Shown here one piece after another: positions 8,501 through 14,600 of a stretch of 52,032 bases of DNA. The notes under the pieces were generated by a model. That model was not told the DNA's origin. It did not search any database and saw only the letters and a program-made list of their open reading frames with translations. Numbering within the stretch: position 1 is the stretch's first letter; every line of letters starts with the position of its first letter. Both the position numbers and the translations under genes were made by a program. Source of the stretch: WHSP01 sp040905505 (GTDB lineage Bacteria > Gemmatimonadota > Gemmatimonadetes > Longimicrobiales > Longimicrobiaceae); NCBI GenBank assembly GCA_040905505.1, contig JBBDRL010000027.1, positions 1 to 52,032 of the forward strand, in the 5' to 3' direction.

Positions 8501-9102
8501 TCCTGATCTCTCCCGCCGGTCGTCGCGAGCGCGGAGCGCAGAATCGCGCCTGGGTCCAGCTCACCGACGACGACCGCCCGAACCTCCGAGCTGTCGCTGC
8601 TCACCACCGGGTCGAACACGAAGACTCGCCGGCCCACCGGAAGCTCGATCAGCACCGAAGCGGCCGTTCTCAAGGTTGAAATCGAACGCAGATATGGATT
8701 GCGCACGACCGTGTCGGCCGACAGCTCCAGCCCGATCCGGCCCAGGTAGGCGCCGCTACCCTGCTGAATCTCCGTGACGCTCTGCGCGAGCGAGATCGCC
8801 GCCAGACCGCTCATGTCCCGCGTCGCGCTGTCGATCGCGGCAAAATAAGCCGCCTCTGAGATCGAATCGGTCACCTCGCTGAAGCGGACCTTGGCCGTCC
8901 GCAACGCGCCGACGCGCGAGCTCACGGTGTTTCCGATCTCGTCCGCCAGATTCGATGCTCCACGCTCCGCCTCAGCGGCCGCGTCTCTCCTCGCCGTCTC
9001 CAGTTCCTGCCGCTGCTGCTCGTCCAGACGCATCAGCAGCGCGAACATGAGCACTATGACGACCAGCGGGGCCACCCAACTGTGCCGGAGCAGCCAGCTC
9101 AT
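5599..9102 (-). CDS. Membrane-bound hybrid sensor histidine kinase (GAF-PAS-HisKA-HATPase-REC-pseudoREC)
   Basis: Sensor kinase of 1167 aa, taking ATG 9102 because the first membrane helix follows at once; longer in-frame starts up to 9222 add a basic, non-conserved leader. Order: membrane helix about 9-24, extracytoplasmic CHASE-like sensor about 30-255, second helix about 257-280, coiled coil to 340, GAF about 344-504, PAS about 520-640, HisKA with phospho-acceptor His684 in SHELRTPIN, HATPase with NLLSNAVKF and GTGLGLPIARRL about 780-900, then two receiver-like domains. The first receiver keeps a candidate phospho-Asp (D965 in LDLSTPG) and a KP motif. The second has Asn1086 where Asp is expected (ILNLVLP) and no conserved Lys, so it is probably not phosphorylated. 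No cognate regulator is adjacent. Confidence 0.9.
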   Translation of the reverse strand: MSWLLRHSWVAPLVVIVLMFALLMRLDEQQRQELETARRDAAAEAERGASNLADEIGNTVSSRVGALRTAKVRFSEVTDSISEAAYFAAIDSATRDMSGLAAISLAQSVTEIQQGSGAYLGRIGLELSADTVVRNPYLRSISTLRTAASVLIELPVGRRVFVFDPVVSSDSSEVRAVVVGELDPGAILRSALATTGGRDQDAEPSSGLYAVYAPPGQAITTVPLPPGWPTIDVPVRVADTDWTLRFAYEPIDEGVFQATRLAIWVAGLGVGLALAAFLYMLQRSLTRQREEIVRREDAERDARQLATQLAQRAAELQQAEAMARGRELEARELATQLYSAQKAAQRLSTSLDPEEVVEFFLGTIGELLGADVASLYTFDEEGETLIGRKRLILREDSMVMDRLGSEDIRQVRAPVAMLPGLAEAVATGEPYVTGLTSDVQPISVFSSGTESPSASLTLPMMVRGHVVGVASWDGYREAREYEAGEIAFAQALGATAAAALHTAELFTSVEIAQAEAKREALRFGALLDQMADGVVVVDGSGKVERTNKAAEELLGAPIADVPLEDWPAAFNLVSVDGKPCTAAELPLARALRGERVRRMDFVTRAPWGDDRQLSGSAAPIITAAGMAAGGALVFRDVTDERQYAEMLRHTNRQLREQAEMLETVNRELRDATKAKDQFLAMMSHELRTPINAVIGYTDLLDLEVKGSLNPDQKGMLTRIRETSKHLLGLINQVLDLAKIGSGQLDVVLTEVDLALVVERCLPQVAPLAAAKGLALEVDESSVPPPDARLVLADETRVSQILLNLLSNAVKFTEEGEVRVSYAMSEESVEVRVRDSGPGITEEKQNLIFEEFYQVDSDLTRSAGGTGLGLPIARRLARLMGGDVELRSIVGAGSEFIVRLPISRRGGHTPGSRESPSTVVVLRGDEDALSSVQVTPDSGIRLLGTADPMHLIALAREELTDLVALDLSTPGDRAWRALTGLRGNGGSRLVRTLLFVSDESNPGLAREAGAFWALPKPASLDATLDAVQLVCGRLQGCSAVIGDPDADLRRIIGESLASSGCAVRGAEDGEEALEAMLRGPTSVAILNLVLPRADALSVMVRMRRDERLRHVPVVIVVPPELGKRELTRLRAAADRVSTLAPSPIRTIAELLASSVAAGRLPVEAGSTA

Positions 9103-9272
9103 CGCTGCATTCCGATCGCGGGGGCGGGCGTTCGCTTGTTGGATCACGTGAGAATGTCGCTTCGGGAGCAGAGCCCGTGCTTGGACGGACGGGAAGGAGC
9201 ACGCCTGGTTCGCGGCGGCCACGCTGCACGAATCGCACCAGTGACCGCTCCCAGGACTTCATGCCCTAACTG

Positions 9273-9301
9273 CATTTACCGTTTACAGATAGGAAGTCCA
9301 A
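9273..9301 (-). promoter_or_regulatory. Weak sigma-70-like promoter candidate for the histidine kinase
   Basis: On the minus strand TTGGAC (9301-9296) and TAAATG (9278-9273) are separated by 17 bases. The -10 box matches only half of the consensus, and the implied leader is about 165 nt. It is offered only as the best pair in the 282-bp region between the kinase and the EVE gene. Confidence 0.28.
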
Positions 9302-9384
9302 ACGAGCATTGTTCGGGGTTGTGCCGGCTCCTTCGCAGCCGCATTCTCCCCACTGGACCTGCCGACACCTCCATACGCGATACG

Positions 9385-9849
9385 ATGCCCAGACACTGGC
9401 TGTTCAAGACAGAACCCGGAAGTTACTCGATCGACGACCTGGCGCGGGATGAAGTGACCCAATGGAACGGTATCCGGAATTACCAGGCGCGCAATCTTCT
9501 TCGTGATGAGATCAAGATGGGGGACCAGGTGCTCTTCTACCATAGCAATGCAGACCCGCCCGGCGTGGCAGGGCGGGCGGAGGTCGTCCGCGCGGGGTAC
9601 CCCGATCCGAGTGCCCGCGACGCCGGGAGCAGGTACTTCGATCCGAAAGCGAGCGATCGAGATCCTCGGTGGTTCATGGTCGATGTCGCGTTTCGAGAGC
9701 GATTCCCGCGCTTCGTCCCGCTCGCCGAGTTGAAGGCGGCGCGGGGGCTCGAATCGATGGTCGTGACCACGAAGAGCCGACTGTCGGTTCAACCCGTGAC
9801 GCCGGCGGAGTTCGCAATGGTGCTCCAGCTCGCCCACGGGAACCCGTAG
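9385..9849 (+). CDS. EVE domain protein
   Basis: A 154-residue single-domain EVE protein (PUA-like fold). EVE domains bind modified bases in nucleic acids and are implicated in RNA or DNA base recognition; small stand-alone versions are common and mostly uncharacterised. The start HWLFKTEPGSYSIDDL, followed by WNGIRNYQARNLLRD and GDQVLFYHSN, is the family signature, including the aromatic residues lining the ligand pocket. ATG 9385 places the conserved block at residue 4; longer in-frame starts up to 9082 add a non-conserved leader. It stands alone between the kinase and sodC. Confidence 0.93.
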   Translation: MPRHWLFKTEPGSYSIDDLARDEVTQWNGIRNYQARNLLRDEIKMGDQVLFYHSNADPPGVAGRAEVVRAGYPDPSARDAGSRYFDPKASDRDPRWFMVDVAFRERFPRFVPLAELKAARGLESMVVTTKSRLSVQPVTPAEFAMVLQLAHGNP

Positions 9850-9924
9850 CCCCTCGTGGGAACACGGCGGAGTCGAGGATGCACGATCCTTGCGAAGGAT
9901 GCCGCGCCTTAGTCTTTCCCCGGG

Positions 9925-9953
9925 TTGCGCGGCGCCGCGGCACCTCCTAGACT
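9925..9953 (+). promoter_or_regulatory. Sigma-70-like promoter candidate of sodC
   Basis: TTGCGC at 9925-9930 and TAGACT at 9948-9953 are separated by exactly 17 bases. Start of transcription would be near 9960, giving a leader of about 35 nt before the sodC ATG. Each box matches the consensus at 4 of 6 positions. Confidence 0.45.
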
Positions 9954-9993
9954 GCCGGCGCCAAATATCAATCCGGAAACCAGAGGAGAGGGA

Positions 9994-10590
9994 ATGTACC
10001 GAAACATTATCGGAGGGGGCGCGGCCCTCCTCATGCTGGTTGCATGCGCCGGAGATCCAGATGCCGAACTCGAAGTCCAGGAGACGCCTCCGGCTGCGGA
10101 GCCCGCGGCCTCGATGGATATGGCCACCGAGACGCTCGAGGCCCAGGCCACCTTCATCAACGACCAGGGAACGGAGATCGGAACGGCGACCCTGACCGAG
10201 GTATCGGATGGCGTGCGTATCGACGTCGACCTCGCATTCCTCCAGGCCGGTGAGCGTGGTTTTCACATCCACGAAACCGGCACGTGCGAGACGCCCGATT
10301 TTCAGAGCGCCGGCGGCCATTTCAACCCGACCGACGCGGCGCACGGCTTCGAAGCCCCCGAGGGGCCGCACGCCGGTGACCTGGAGAACCTCGAGGTGGA
10401 AACCGATGACGGAACCGCCCGAGGCGTCCGAACGGCCGAGATGGTCACCCTCGAGCGTGGCCTGCCGAATTCCCTCTTCGACACCGATGGCTCGGCTCTC
10501 GTCGTACACAGTGGCCCGGACGACTATTCGTCGCAGCCTTCAGGGGACTCCGGTTCGCGCATCGCCTGCGGTGTGATCGAGCCGGTCTGA
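9994..10590 (+). CDS. sodC: Copper/zinc superoxide dismutase-like lipoprotein
   Basis: Converts superoxide to oxygen and peroxide outside the cytoplasm. ATG 9994 follows GAGGAGAGG and opens a lipoprotein signal ending at Cys18 (LMLVAC), so the mature protein is predicted to be lipid-anchored. Next come an acidic linker and the SodC beta-barrel with metal ligands: GFHIHETGTC (two copper His and the first disulfide Cys), AGGHFNP (bridging or zinc His), AHGF, and near the C-terminus ALVVHSGPDDY and SRIACGVI (copper His, catalytic-loop region and second Cys). Length (198 aa) fits bacterial SodC with an N-terminal extension. Confidence 0.93.
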   Translation: MYRNIIGGGAALLMLVACAGDPDAELEVQETPPAAEPAASMDMATETLEAQATFINDQGTEIGTATLTEVSDGVRIDVDLAFLQAGERGFHIHETGTCETPDFQSAGGHFNPTDAAHGFEAPEGPHAGDLENLEVETDDGTARGVRTAEMVTLERGLPNSLFDTDGSALVVHSGPDDYSSQPSGDSGSRIACGVIEPV

Positions 10591-10610
10591 AAGCAGCCGA
10601 CGTCGGACTG

Positions 10611-10684
10611 AAGGAAGCGGGGGGGGGGGGGGGGGGGGGGGNNNNNNNNNNGCGCCCCCCCCCCCCCCCCCCCCCCGCTTCCTT
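10611..10684. other. Assembly gap inside a G/C-run inverted repeat, probably a shared terminator hairpin
   Basis: AAGGAAGCG at 10611-10619 runs into 23 G, then 10 N (10642-10651), then GCG, 22 C and CGCTTCCTT ending at 10684. The outer arms are perfect inverted repeats. The position is between two convergent genes (sodC and the ASRT-like gene), where a hairpin terminator is expected. Homopolymer runs of opposite type on each side of an N gap suggest reads that failed inside a strong hairpin and were filled with G, so the base content between the arms should not be trusted. Confidence 0.7.
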
Positions 10685-10723
10685 TTCCCGACCCTGATCG
10701 GTGACCCGCCGGACTCCGCGCGC

Positions 10724-11101
10724 TCACCCTGGGAAAGCGACCGTCGAGAGCAGCGCGTTCTCGGCTTGGCGGGAATCGAGCCGGGTATGCTGCACGACGA
10801 CCGGTACATCCGATTCGAATACGCTGGCGAAGTCCGTATCCTTGGCGATCGGCTCCGGATCGCTCAACTCGTTGAATCGCAGGTGTAGCGTTCGGCGCCG
10901 AGGCACGTTCACTCGGTACGGCCCCACCGGGTCGCGGTCCGCGTAGAAGATCGTGACCGCCACATTGGCATCCGCATCCGCGACGTTCAGGATGCAGGCG
11001 GTCTCGTGACTCGTCATCTGCGGCTCCGGGCCGGTGCTCTCCGCCGGAATGTATCCCTCGGCGATTGCCCATCGCCGGCGACCTATCGGTTCCACCCTCA
11101 C
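10724..11101 (-). CDS. Sensory-rhodopsin-transducer (ASRT) family protein
   Basis: A 125-residue single-domain protein of the Anabaena sensory rhodopsin transducer family, soluble beta-sandwich proteins proposed to bind DNA or small sugars; many members occur without a rhodopsin. Visible signatures: RRWAIAEGYIP, SHETACILN, ADRDPVGPYRV, RRTLHLRFN, and the strongly conserved end ESDVPVVVQHTRLDSRQAE. Start choice is uncertain: GTG 11101 is very close to GGAGG, while GTG 11095, two codons later, has an 8-base spacing. It lies 24 bases downstream of an SDR gene on the same strand, so the two probably form an operon. No rhodopsin gene is present in the window. Confidence 0.9.
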   Translation of the reverse strand: MRVEPIGRRRWAIAEGYIPAESTGPEPQMTSHETACILNVADADANVAVTIFYADRDPVGPYRVNVPRRRTLHLRFNELSDPEPIAKDTDFASVFESDVPVVVQHTRLDSRQAENALLSTVAFPG

Positions 11102-11125
11102 AGCCTCCTCTCGTGTTTGGGATCC

Positions 11126-12004
11126 TCAGCGCGTCGTCGTCTCGCCCGTGATGCCGATGATCTCCCCCGTGATGTACCGCGCGTCCGCCGACGCCAGGAA
11201 CACATAGGCCGGCGCCAGCTCGGCCGGTTGCGCGGGGCGCCCCCACTCGGTGCTCGAACCGAATTCGCGGACGTGCTCCTCATCGAACGTCGAGTTGATC
11301 AGCGGCGTCCATACGGGGCCCGGTGCCACACAGTTGACTCGTATTCCGCGGTCACTGAGATTCTTCGCGAGCGAGTGCGTGAGGACGTGTACGGCGCCCT
11401 TCGTCGATGCATAATCCAGCAGGACCGGGTGGCCCTTCAGCCCGGTCACCGACCCCGTATTCAGGATCACTCCGCCGGCTTCCATGTGGGGCAGGGCCGC
11501 CTGGATCATGAAGAAGAGCCCGAAGATGTTCGTCCTGAACGTCCGCTCGAGCTGCTCCGGTGGAATGTCGGTGATCGATTCGCGCATGGTATGCTCGGCA
11601 GCATTGTTGACCAGAATGTCCAGACCGCCGAACTCCCCGACCACCGCGTCGACGAAGCCCTTGCAGGCAGCGGCATCCCCGACGTCGAACCGCCGCACGA
11701 AGCAGCGACGCCCGGCCTCCTGCACGAGCCGGCGGGTCTCCCGGGCATCTTCATCCTCCACCTCCGCCCGGTACGAAATGGCTACGTCCGCTCCCTCCCT
11801 GGCAAACGCGAGTGCGACGGCACGCCCGATCCCGCTATCTCCGCCCGTCACGATCGCCTTCAGTCCCGTCAGGCGGTCAGAACCCCGGTAGCTCTCCTCA
11901 CCGTGGTCCGCCCGTGGCTCCAAACCGGACTCCACGCCTGGCGGCGGCTGGGTCTTGACGTCCTCCGCCGGCGTCGGGCCCTTCCTCGGGTCTCTATCCT
12001 TCAT
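11126..12004 (-). CDS. Short-chain dehydrogenase/reductase, YghA / general-stress type
   Basis: NAD(P)-dependent oxidoreductase of 292 aa. It belongs to the SDR group with a Pro/Gln-rich N-terminal extension (residues 1-45, TPAEDVKTQPPPG) seen in YghA and Bacillus general stress protein 39. Cofactor motif TGGDSGIGRA, the NNAAEHT segment, and the catalytic Tyr and Lys in LLDYASTKGAV are all present; IRVNCVAPGPVWTPL follows. ATG 12004 is preceded by GGAGG 5 bases upstream; a longer in-frame extension to 12202 would run through the tandem repeats and is rejected. It probably leads an operon with the ASRT-like gene. Substrate unknown. Confidence 0.92.
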   Translation of the reverse strand: MKDRDPRKGPTPAEDVKTQPPPGVESGLEPRADHGEESYRGSDRLTGLKAIVTGGDSGIGRAVALAFAREGADVAISYRAEVEDEDARETRRLVQEAGRRCFVRRFDVGDAAACKGFVDAVVGEFGGLDILVNNAAEHTMRESITDIPPEQLERTFRTNIFGLFFMIQAALPHMEAGGVILNTGSVTGLKGHPVLLDYASTKGAVHVLTHSLAKNLSDRGIRVNCVAPGPVWTPLINSTFDEEHVREFGSSTEWGRPAQPAELAPAYVFLASADARYITGEIIGITGETTTR

Positions 12005-12060
12005 CAATCCTCCATTTTCAACTTCAGGCGCTACTGCGCCAGAGGGAAACGAGGGCTTCC

Positions 12061-12184
12061 CAGGTTCCGGTTGTCGGTTGCCGGGTCGTCCAAATCTCAG
12101 CAGTGGGGCGCGCCAGAACCTCGAGAGCCCGACGAGTCGGGAGCATACAGCCAACTGACCCCTGACCCCTGACCCCTGACCCCC
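12061..12184. repeat. Heptamer inverted-arm element 1 (ACCCCTG type)
   Basis: Upstream of the SDR gene. The right arm has tandem 7-bp units from 12151: CCAACTG, then ACCCCTG at 12158, 12165 and 12172, then ACCCCCC. The left arm has four degenerate units in inverse orientation, CAGGTTC (12061), CGGTTGT (12068), CGGTTGC (12075) and CGGGTCG (12082). A core of about 60 bp separates them. Both arms keep a strict 7-bp period. Arm similarity is weaker than in the other two elements. Confidence 0.7.
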
Positions 12185-12217
12185 CGCCCGCTCAGGATGC
12201 ACGAGACGTTCCCGTGA

Positions 12218-12598
12218 TCACCGCTGCCGCGAGGGCTTGCCGCGCGGGACCTCCGGCTTCAGGGGGGCGATGGGGATGAGCCACAGGGGTGCCGCCAGCG
12301 CGTACGCCTCTAGGGCGAATCCGAGCGCGAGCGGCAGGGCCAGCCAGACGAGGAAGAGCCCGGAGGCGGCGACGTTCCTGAGCCTGGCCGAGCGGGCGGC
12401 CTTCCCCGCTTCACGGCCTTCGCTCATGGCCGTCAGATCGCCTCGTCGCGCACCCGCCTCCGCCACTCCGCCCGCCGCTGCGATCTCGGCCGCGTTGAGG
12501 ACCACCCGGGCCACAGACCTCAGCAGCCGCAGGACGAGCGCGGCGCCCCCGAGAAGCGCCAGGAAGCCCGCCATCCCGCTGAAAGCTCCCTCGAACAT
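12218..12598 (-). CDS. Small integral membrane protein of unknown function
   Basis: A 126-residue protein not recognised. Hydrophobic segments at about residues 6-24 and 77-109 (probably two closely spaced helices at the C-terminal side) flank a soluble Ala/Glu/Arg-rich stretch (AEAGARRGDLTAMSEG). The C-terminus is basic. No Shine-Dalgarno is evident before ATG 12598. It is divergent from the small basic protein at 12699, and the two may share the 100-bp intergenic region as promoters. Called because of the coherent membrane pattern and the absence of a better frame. Confidence 0.55.
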   Translation of the reverse strand: MFEGAFSGMAGFLALLGGAALVLRLLRSVARVVLNAAEIAAAGGVAEAGARRGDLTAMSEGREAGKAARSARLRNVAASGLFLVWLALPLALGFALEAYALAAPLWLIPIAPLKPEVPRGKPSRQR

Positions 12599-12698
12599 GT
12601 TTCAGTGTCGTGGGATCGGGATCCTCACCTGCGCGCATGGATCCTGCACTGAAATAACGCGTCGGAGACACTCGTAAACCAAAGCAGGAGATAACGAT

Positions 12699-12971
12699 AT
12701 GGGCAAGGCAAGAAAGCTCGTGAAGGGGATCAGTTACGCCAAGGCACCGAAGGCCACGTTCGCCCTGTTGAACCCGGGTAAGACCGCGGCCATCAAGGCC
12801 GCGTCCTGGACGATGGATCGGATCTCACCCGCTCGCCGCCGCAGGGCCCGGACGCGCGCGGCACTTCCGGGAATCGGCGCGGCAGCGGTCGCCGTTCCGC
12901 TCGGCGTTTGGCTTGGTAGGCGCATCTGGTCAGGCCGCTCGGAGGCGCCTCAGATGACCGCGGCGGACTGA
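12699..12971 (+). CDS. Small basic protein with one membrane segment
   Basis: A 90-residue protein, start supported by AGGAGATA 6 bases before ATG. Residues 1-55 are very basic (GKARKLVKGISYAKAPKATF and RISPARRRRARTR); residues 56-74 (PGIGAAAVAVPLGVWLG) form one membrane helix; the tail is short and acidic. Not recognised as a named family. Similar small basic, membrane-anchored proteins accompany stress genes in several phyla, but no function is claimed. A strong hairpin follows the stop codon after 43 bases. Confidence 0.65.
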   Translation: MGKARKLVKGISYAKAPKATFALLNPGKTAAIKAASWTMDRISPARRRRARTRAALPGIGAAAVAVPLGVWLGRRIWSGRSEAPQMTAAD

Positions 12972-13014
12972 ACAACGTCGCCCGAAAGTCACGGTCGAAC
13001 TCGTGATTAACGAT

Positions 13015-13045
13015 GCGGCCGCGCGGCTGTCTGCCGCGCGGCCGC
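13015..13045. terminator. Strong hairpin between convergent genes
   Basis: A perfect 13-bp GC-rich stem (GCGGCCGCGCGGC at 13015-13027 with its complement at 13033-13045) closes a TGTCT loop. It lies between the small basic protein and the Nudix gene, which converge here. No long U-tract follows (TTCCTC), so it is terminator-like rather than textbook. Confidence 0.75.
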
Positions 13046-13069
13046 TTCCTCATTCGTTCATCGGTCCGG

Positions 13070-13558
13070 TCAACCTGCCTGGTCCGCTCCCCACCCCAAT
13101 CGCACGCCGGCACTTCTGAGGACGTCGCGAGCGTTCGCATAGGAAATCTTCTCGATCGCCGCCGAGTAGGGCAGCCAGCGGCACGCGGTGATCCCCTCAT
13201 CCAGTTGAGGCTCAGGTTCACCGATCGGCGACTCGATCAGGTAGAAGTGGCAGTACTTGTGAATCAGATCGCCCCGGGAGTGAAAGTACCAATCGATCGT
13301 AGCGAGTCGCGGACCGAGGATCAGCTCGGTCAGCCCCGTTTCTTCCGTGACCTCGCGGAGGGCCGCCGCGGCCGTCGTCTCGCCATCCTCGACGTGTCCC
13401 TTGGGGAGGCCCCAGTTCGAGTAGGCGTCGCGGATGAGCAGGACGTGCGGCACTTCGTCCGCCCAGCGGTAGATCACGCCGCCGGCGCTCGTCTCGAGCT
13501 TCGGTGTCTGCTTGCGCCCACGCTTCGTCACGGCCACGGCGCCCCGGGTCCGGTTCAT
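13070..13558 (-). CDS. Nudix hydrolase, Ap4A-hydrolase-like
   Basis: Hydrolyses a nucleoside diphosphate linked to another moiety; the compact form resembles bis(5'-nucleosyl)-tetraphosphatases. It has 162 aa. The Nudix box is intact (GHVEDGETTAAAALREVTEETGL: Gly, then Glu five later, and the REVTEE metal-binding core). Upstream LETSAGGVIYR and downstream WYFHSRGDLIHK fit the small Ap4A/MutT-like subgroup. It follows asd on the same strand after 53 bases and may be the last gene of the lysC-asd transcript. Substrate cannot be read from sequence. Confidence 0.92.
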   Translation of the reverse strand: MNRTRGAVAVTKRGRKQTPKLETSAGGVIYRWADEVPHVLLIRDAYSNWGLPKGHVEDGETTAAAALREVTEETGLTELILGPRLATIDWYFHSRGDLIHKYCHFYLIESPIGEPEPQLDEGITACRWLPYSAAIEKISYANARDVLRSAGVRLGWGADQAG

Positions 13559-13611
13559 GGTTTACTGCGTCTGCGAGCTGTCCGCGGCGCCCGGAGCAGC
13601 GATGCGGGTTG

Positions 13612-14592
13612 TCAGCCGTCCACCAGGCGCTCCGCGATCTGCACTGCATTCGTTGCGGCTCCCTTGCGGAGATTGTCCGAGACCACCCAGAGATGAAGCG
13701 TCCGGGGGAAATCCGGATCCATCCGAACTCTGCCAACGAACACTTCGTCGCGCCCCGCCGCATCGCGCGGGGTGGGGAATGCATCTGCACTGTCCGCAAC
13801 CTCCACGCCCGGCGCGGACCGGAGCGCCTCTATCGCGGCATGGCGCGGCAGGTCGCGCTCCAGCTCTACCATCAACTCGATCGAGTGGCTGACCTCCACC
13901 GGGACGCGTACGCACGTCGGCGCCACCTTCAATTCGGGAAGCCCCAGGATCTTCCGAGGCTCACTGATCATCTTCAGTTCCTCTTCGGACCACCCGGCTT
14001 CGTCGAACGGCCCGATCTGCGGGACGGCGTTCGCCGCGATTGGCCGCGTGAACGGCGACCCGTCAGCTTCTTGGCCCGCGAGCTCCCGCTTGAGCGCCGC
14101 CTTTCCCTTCTCGCCCGCTCCGCTCACCGACTGGAACGTGGTCAGCACCACCCGGCGTAGCCCGCCGGCCGCGTGAAGCGGATGAAGCGCTACCACCGTC
14201 TGAATCGTGGAGCAGTTCGGGTTCGCGATGATCCCTTTCGGCCGCTGTCCGATGGCGTCCGGATTCACCTCCGGAACGACCAGAGGGACGTCGGGGTCCA
14301 TTCGCCATGCCGACGAATTGTCCACCACGACGGCACCCTCCTCCGCGGCTCGCGGCGCCCATTCCAGAGAGCGCGCTCCACCCGCTGAGAAGAGGGCGAT
14401 GTCCACCCCCTGGAACGTCCCGGCGCGTGGCGCCTCCACCGTGTGCTCGCTGCCCCGCCAGCTGATCTTCGACCCGGCGCTCCGCTCCGAGGCGAGGAGC
14501 GTCAGCCGATCGACAGGAAAGCCGCGCTCCGCGAGAACCTCCAACATCGTGCGACCGACGGCGCCGGTCGCTCCCAGAATGGCTACGTGCAT
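13612..14592 (-). CDS. asd: Aspartate-semialdehyde dehydrogenase
   Basis: Reduces 4-aspartyl phosphate to aspartate semialdehyde, the branch precursor of lysine, threonine and methionine, using NADPH. It has 326 aa, normal length. The N-terminal Rossmann motif is ILGATGAVG; the active-site Cys is in NPNCSTIQ; SVSGAGEKGKAALKREL is the dimer-arm segment and RVPVEVSHS holds the substrate-binding and catalytic His region. It starts 8 bases after lysC ends, so the two consecutive pathway enzymes are co-transcribed. Confidence 0.97.
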   Translation of the reverse strand: MHVAILGATGAVGRTMLEVLAERGFPVDRLTLLASERSAGSKISWRGSEHTVEAPRAGTFQGVDIALFSAGGARSLEWAPRAAEEGAVVVDNSSAWRMDPDVPLVVPEVNPDAIGQRPKGIIANPNCSTIQTVVALHPLHAAGGLRRVVLTTFQSVSGAGEKGKAALKRELAGQEADGSPFTRPIAANAVPQIGPFDEAGWSEEELKMISEPRKILGLPELKVAPTCVRVPVEVSHSIELMVELERDLPRHAAIEALRSAPGVEVADSADAFPTPRDAAGRDEVFVGRVRMDPDFPRTLHLWVVSDNLRKGAATNAVQIAERLVDG

Positions 14593-14600
14593 CTGCGAAT

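Noticed and set aside
12005..12202. An N-terminal extension of the SDR to an in-frame start at 12202
   Set aside because: It would translate through the heptamer repeats; the start at 12004 has a clear GGAGG and fits the family length.
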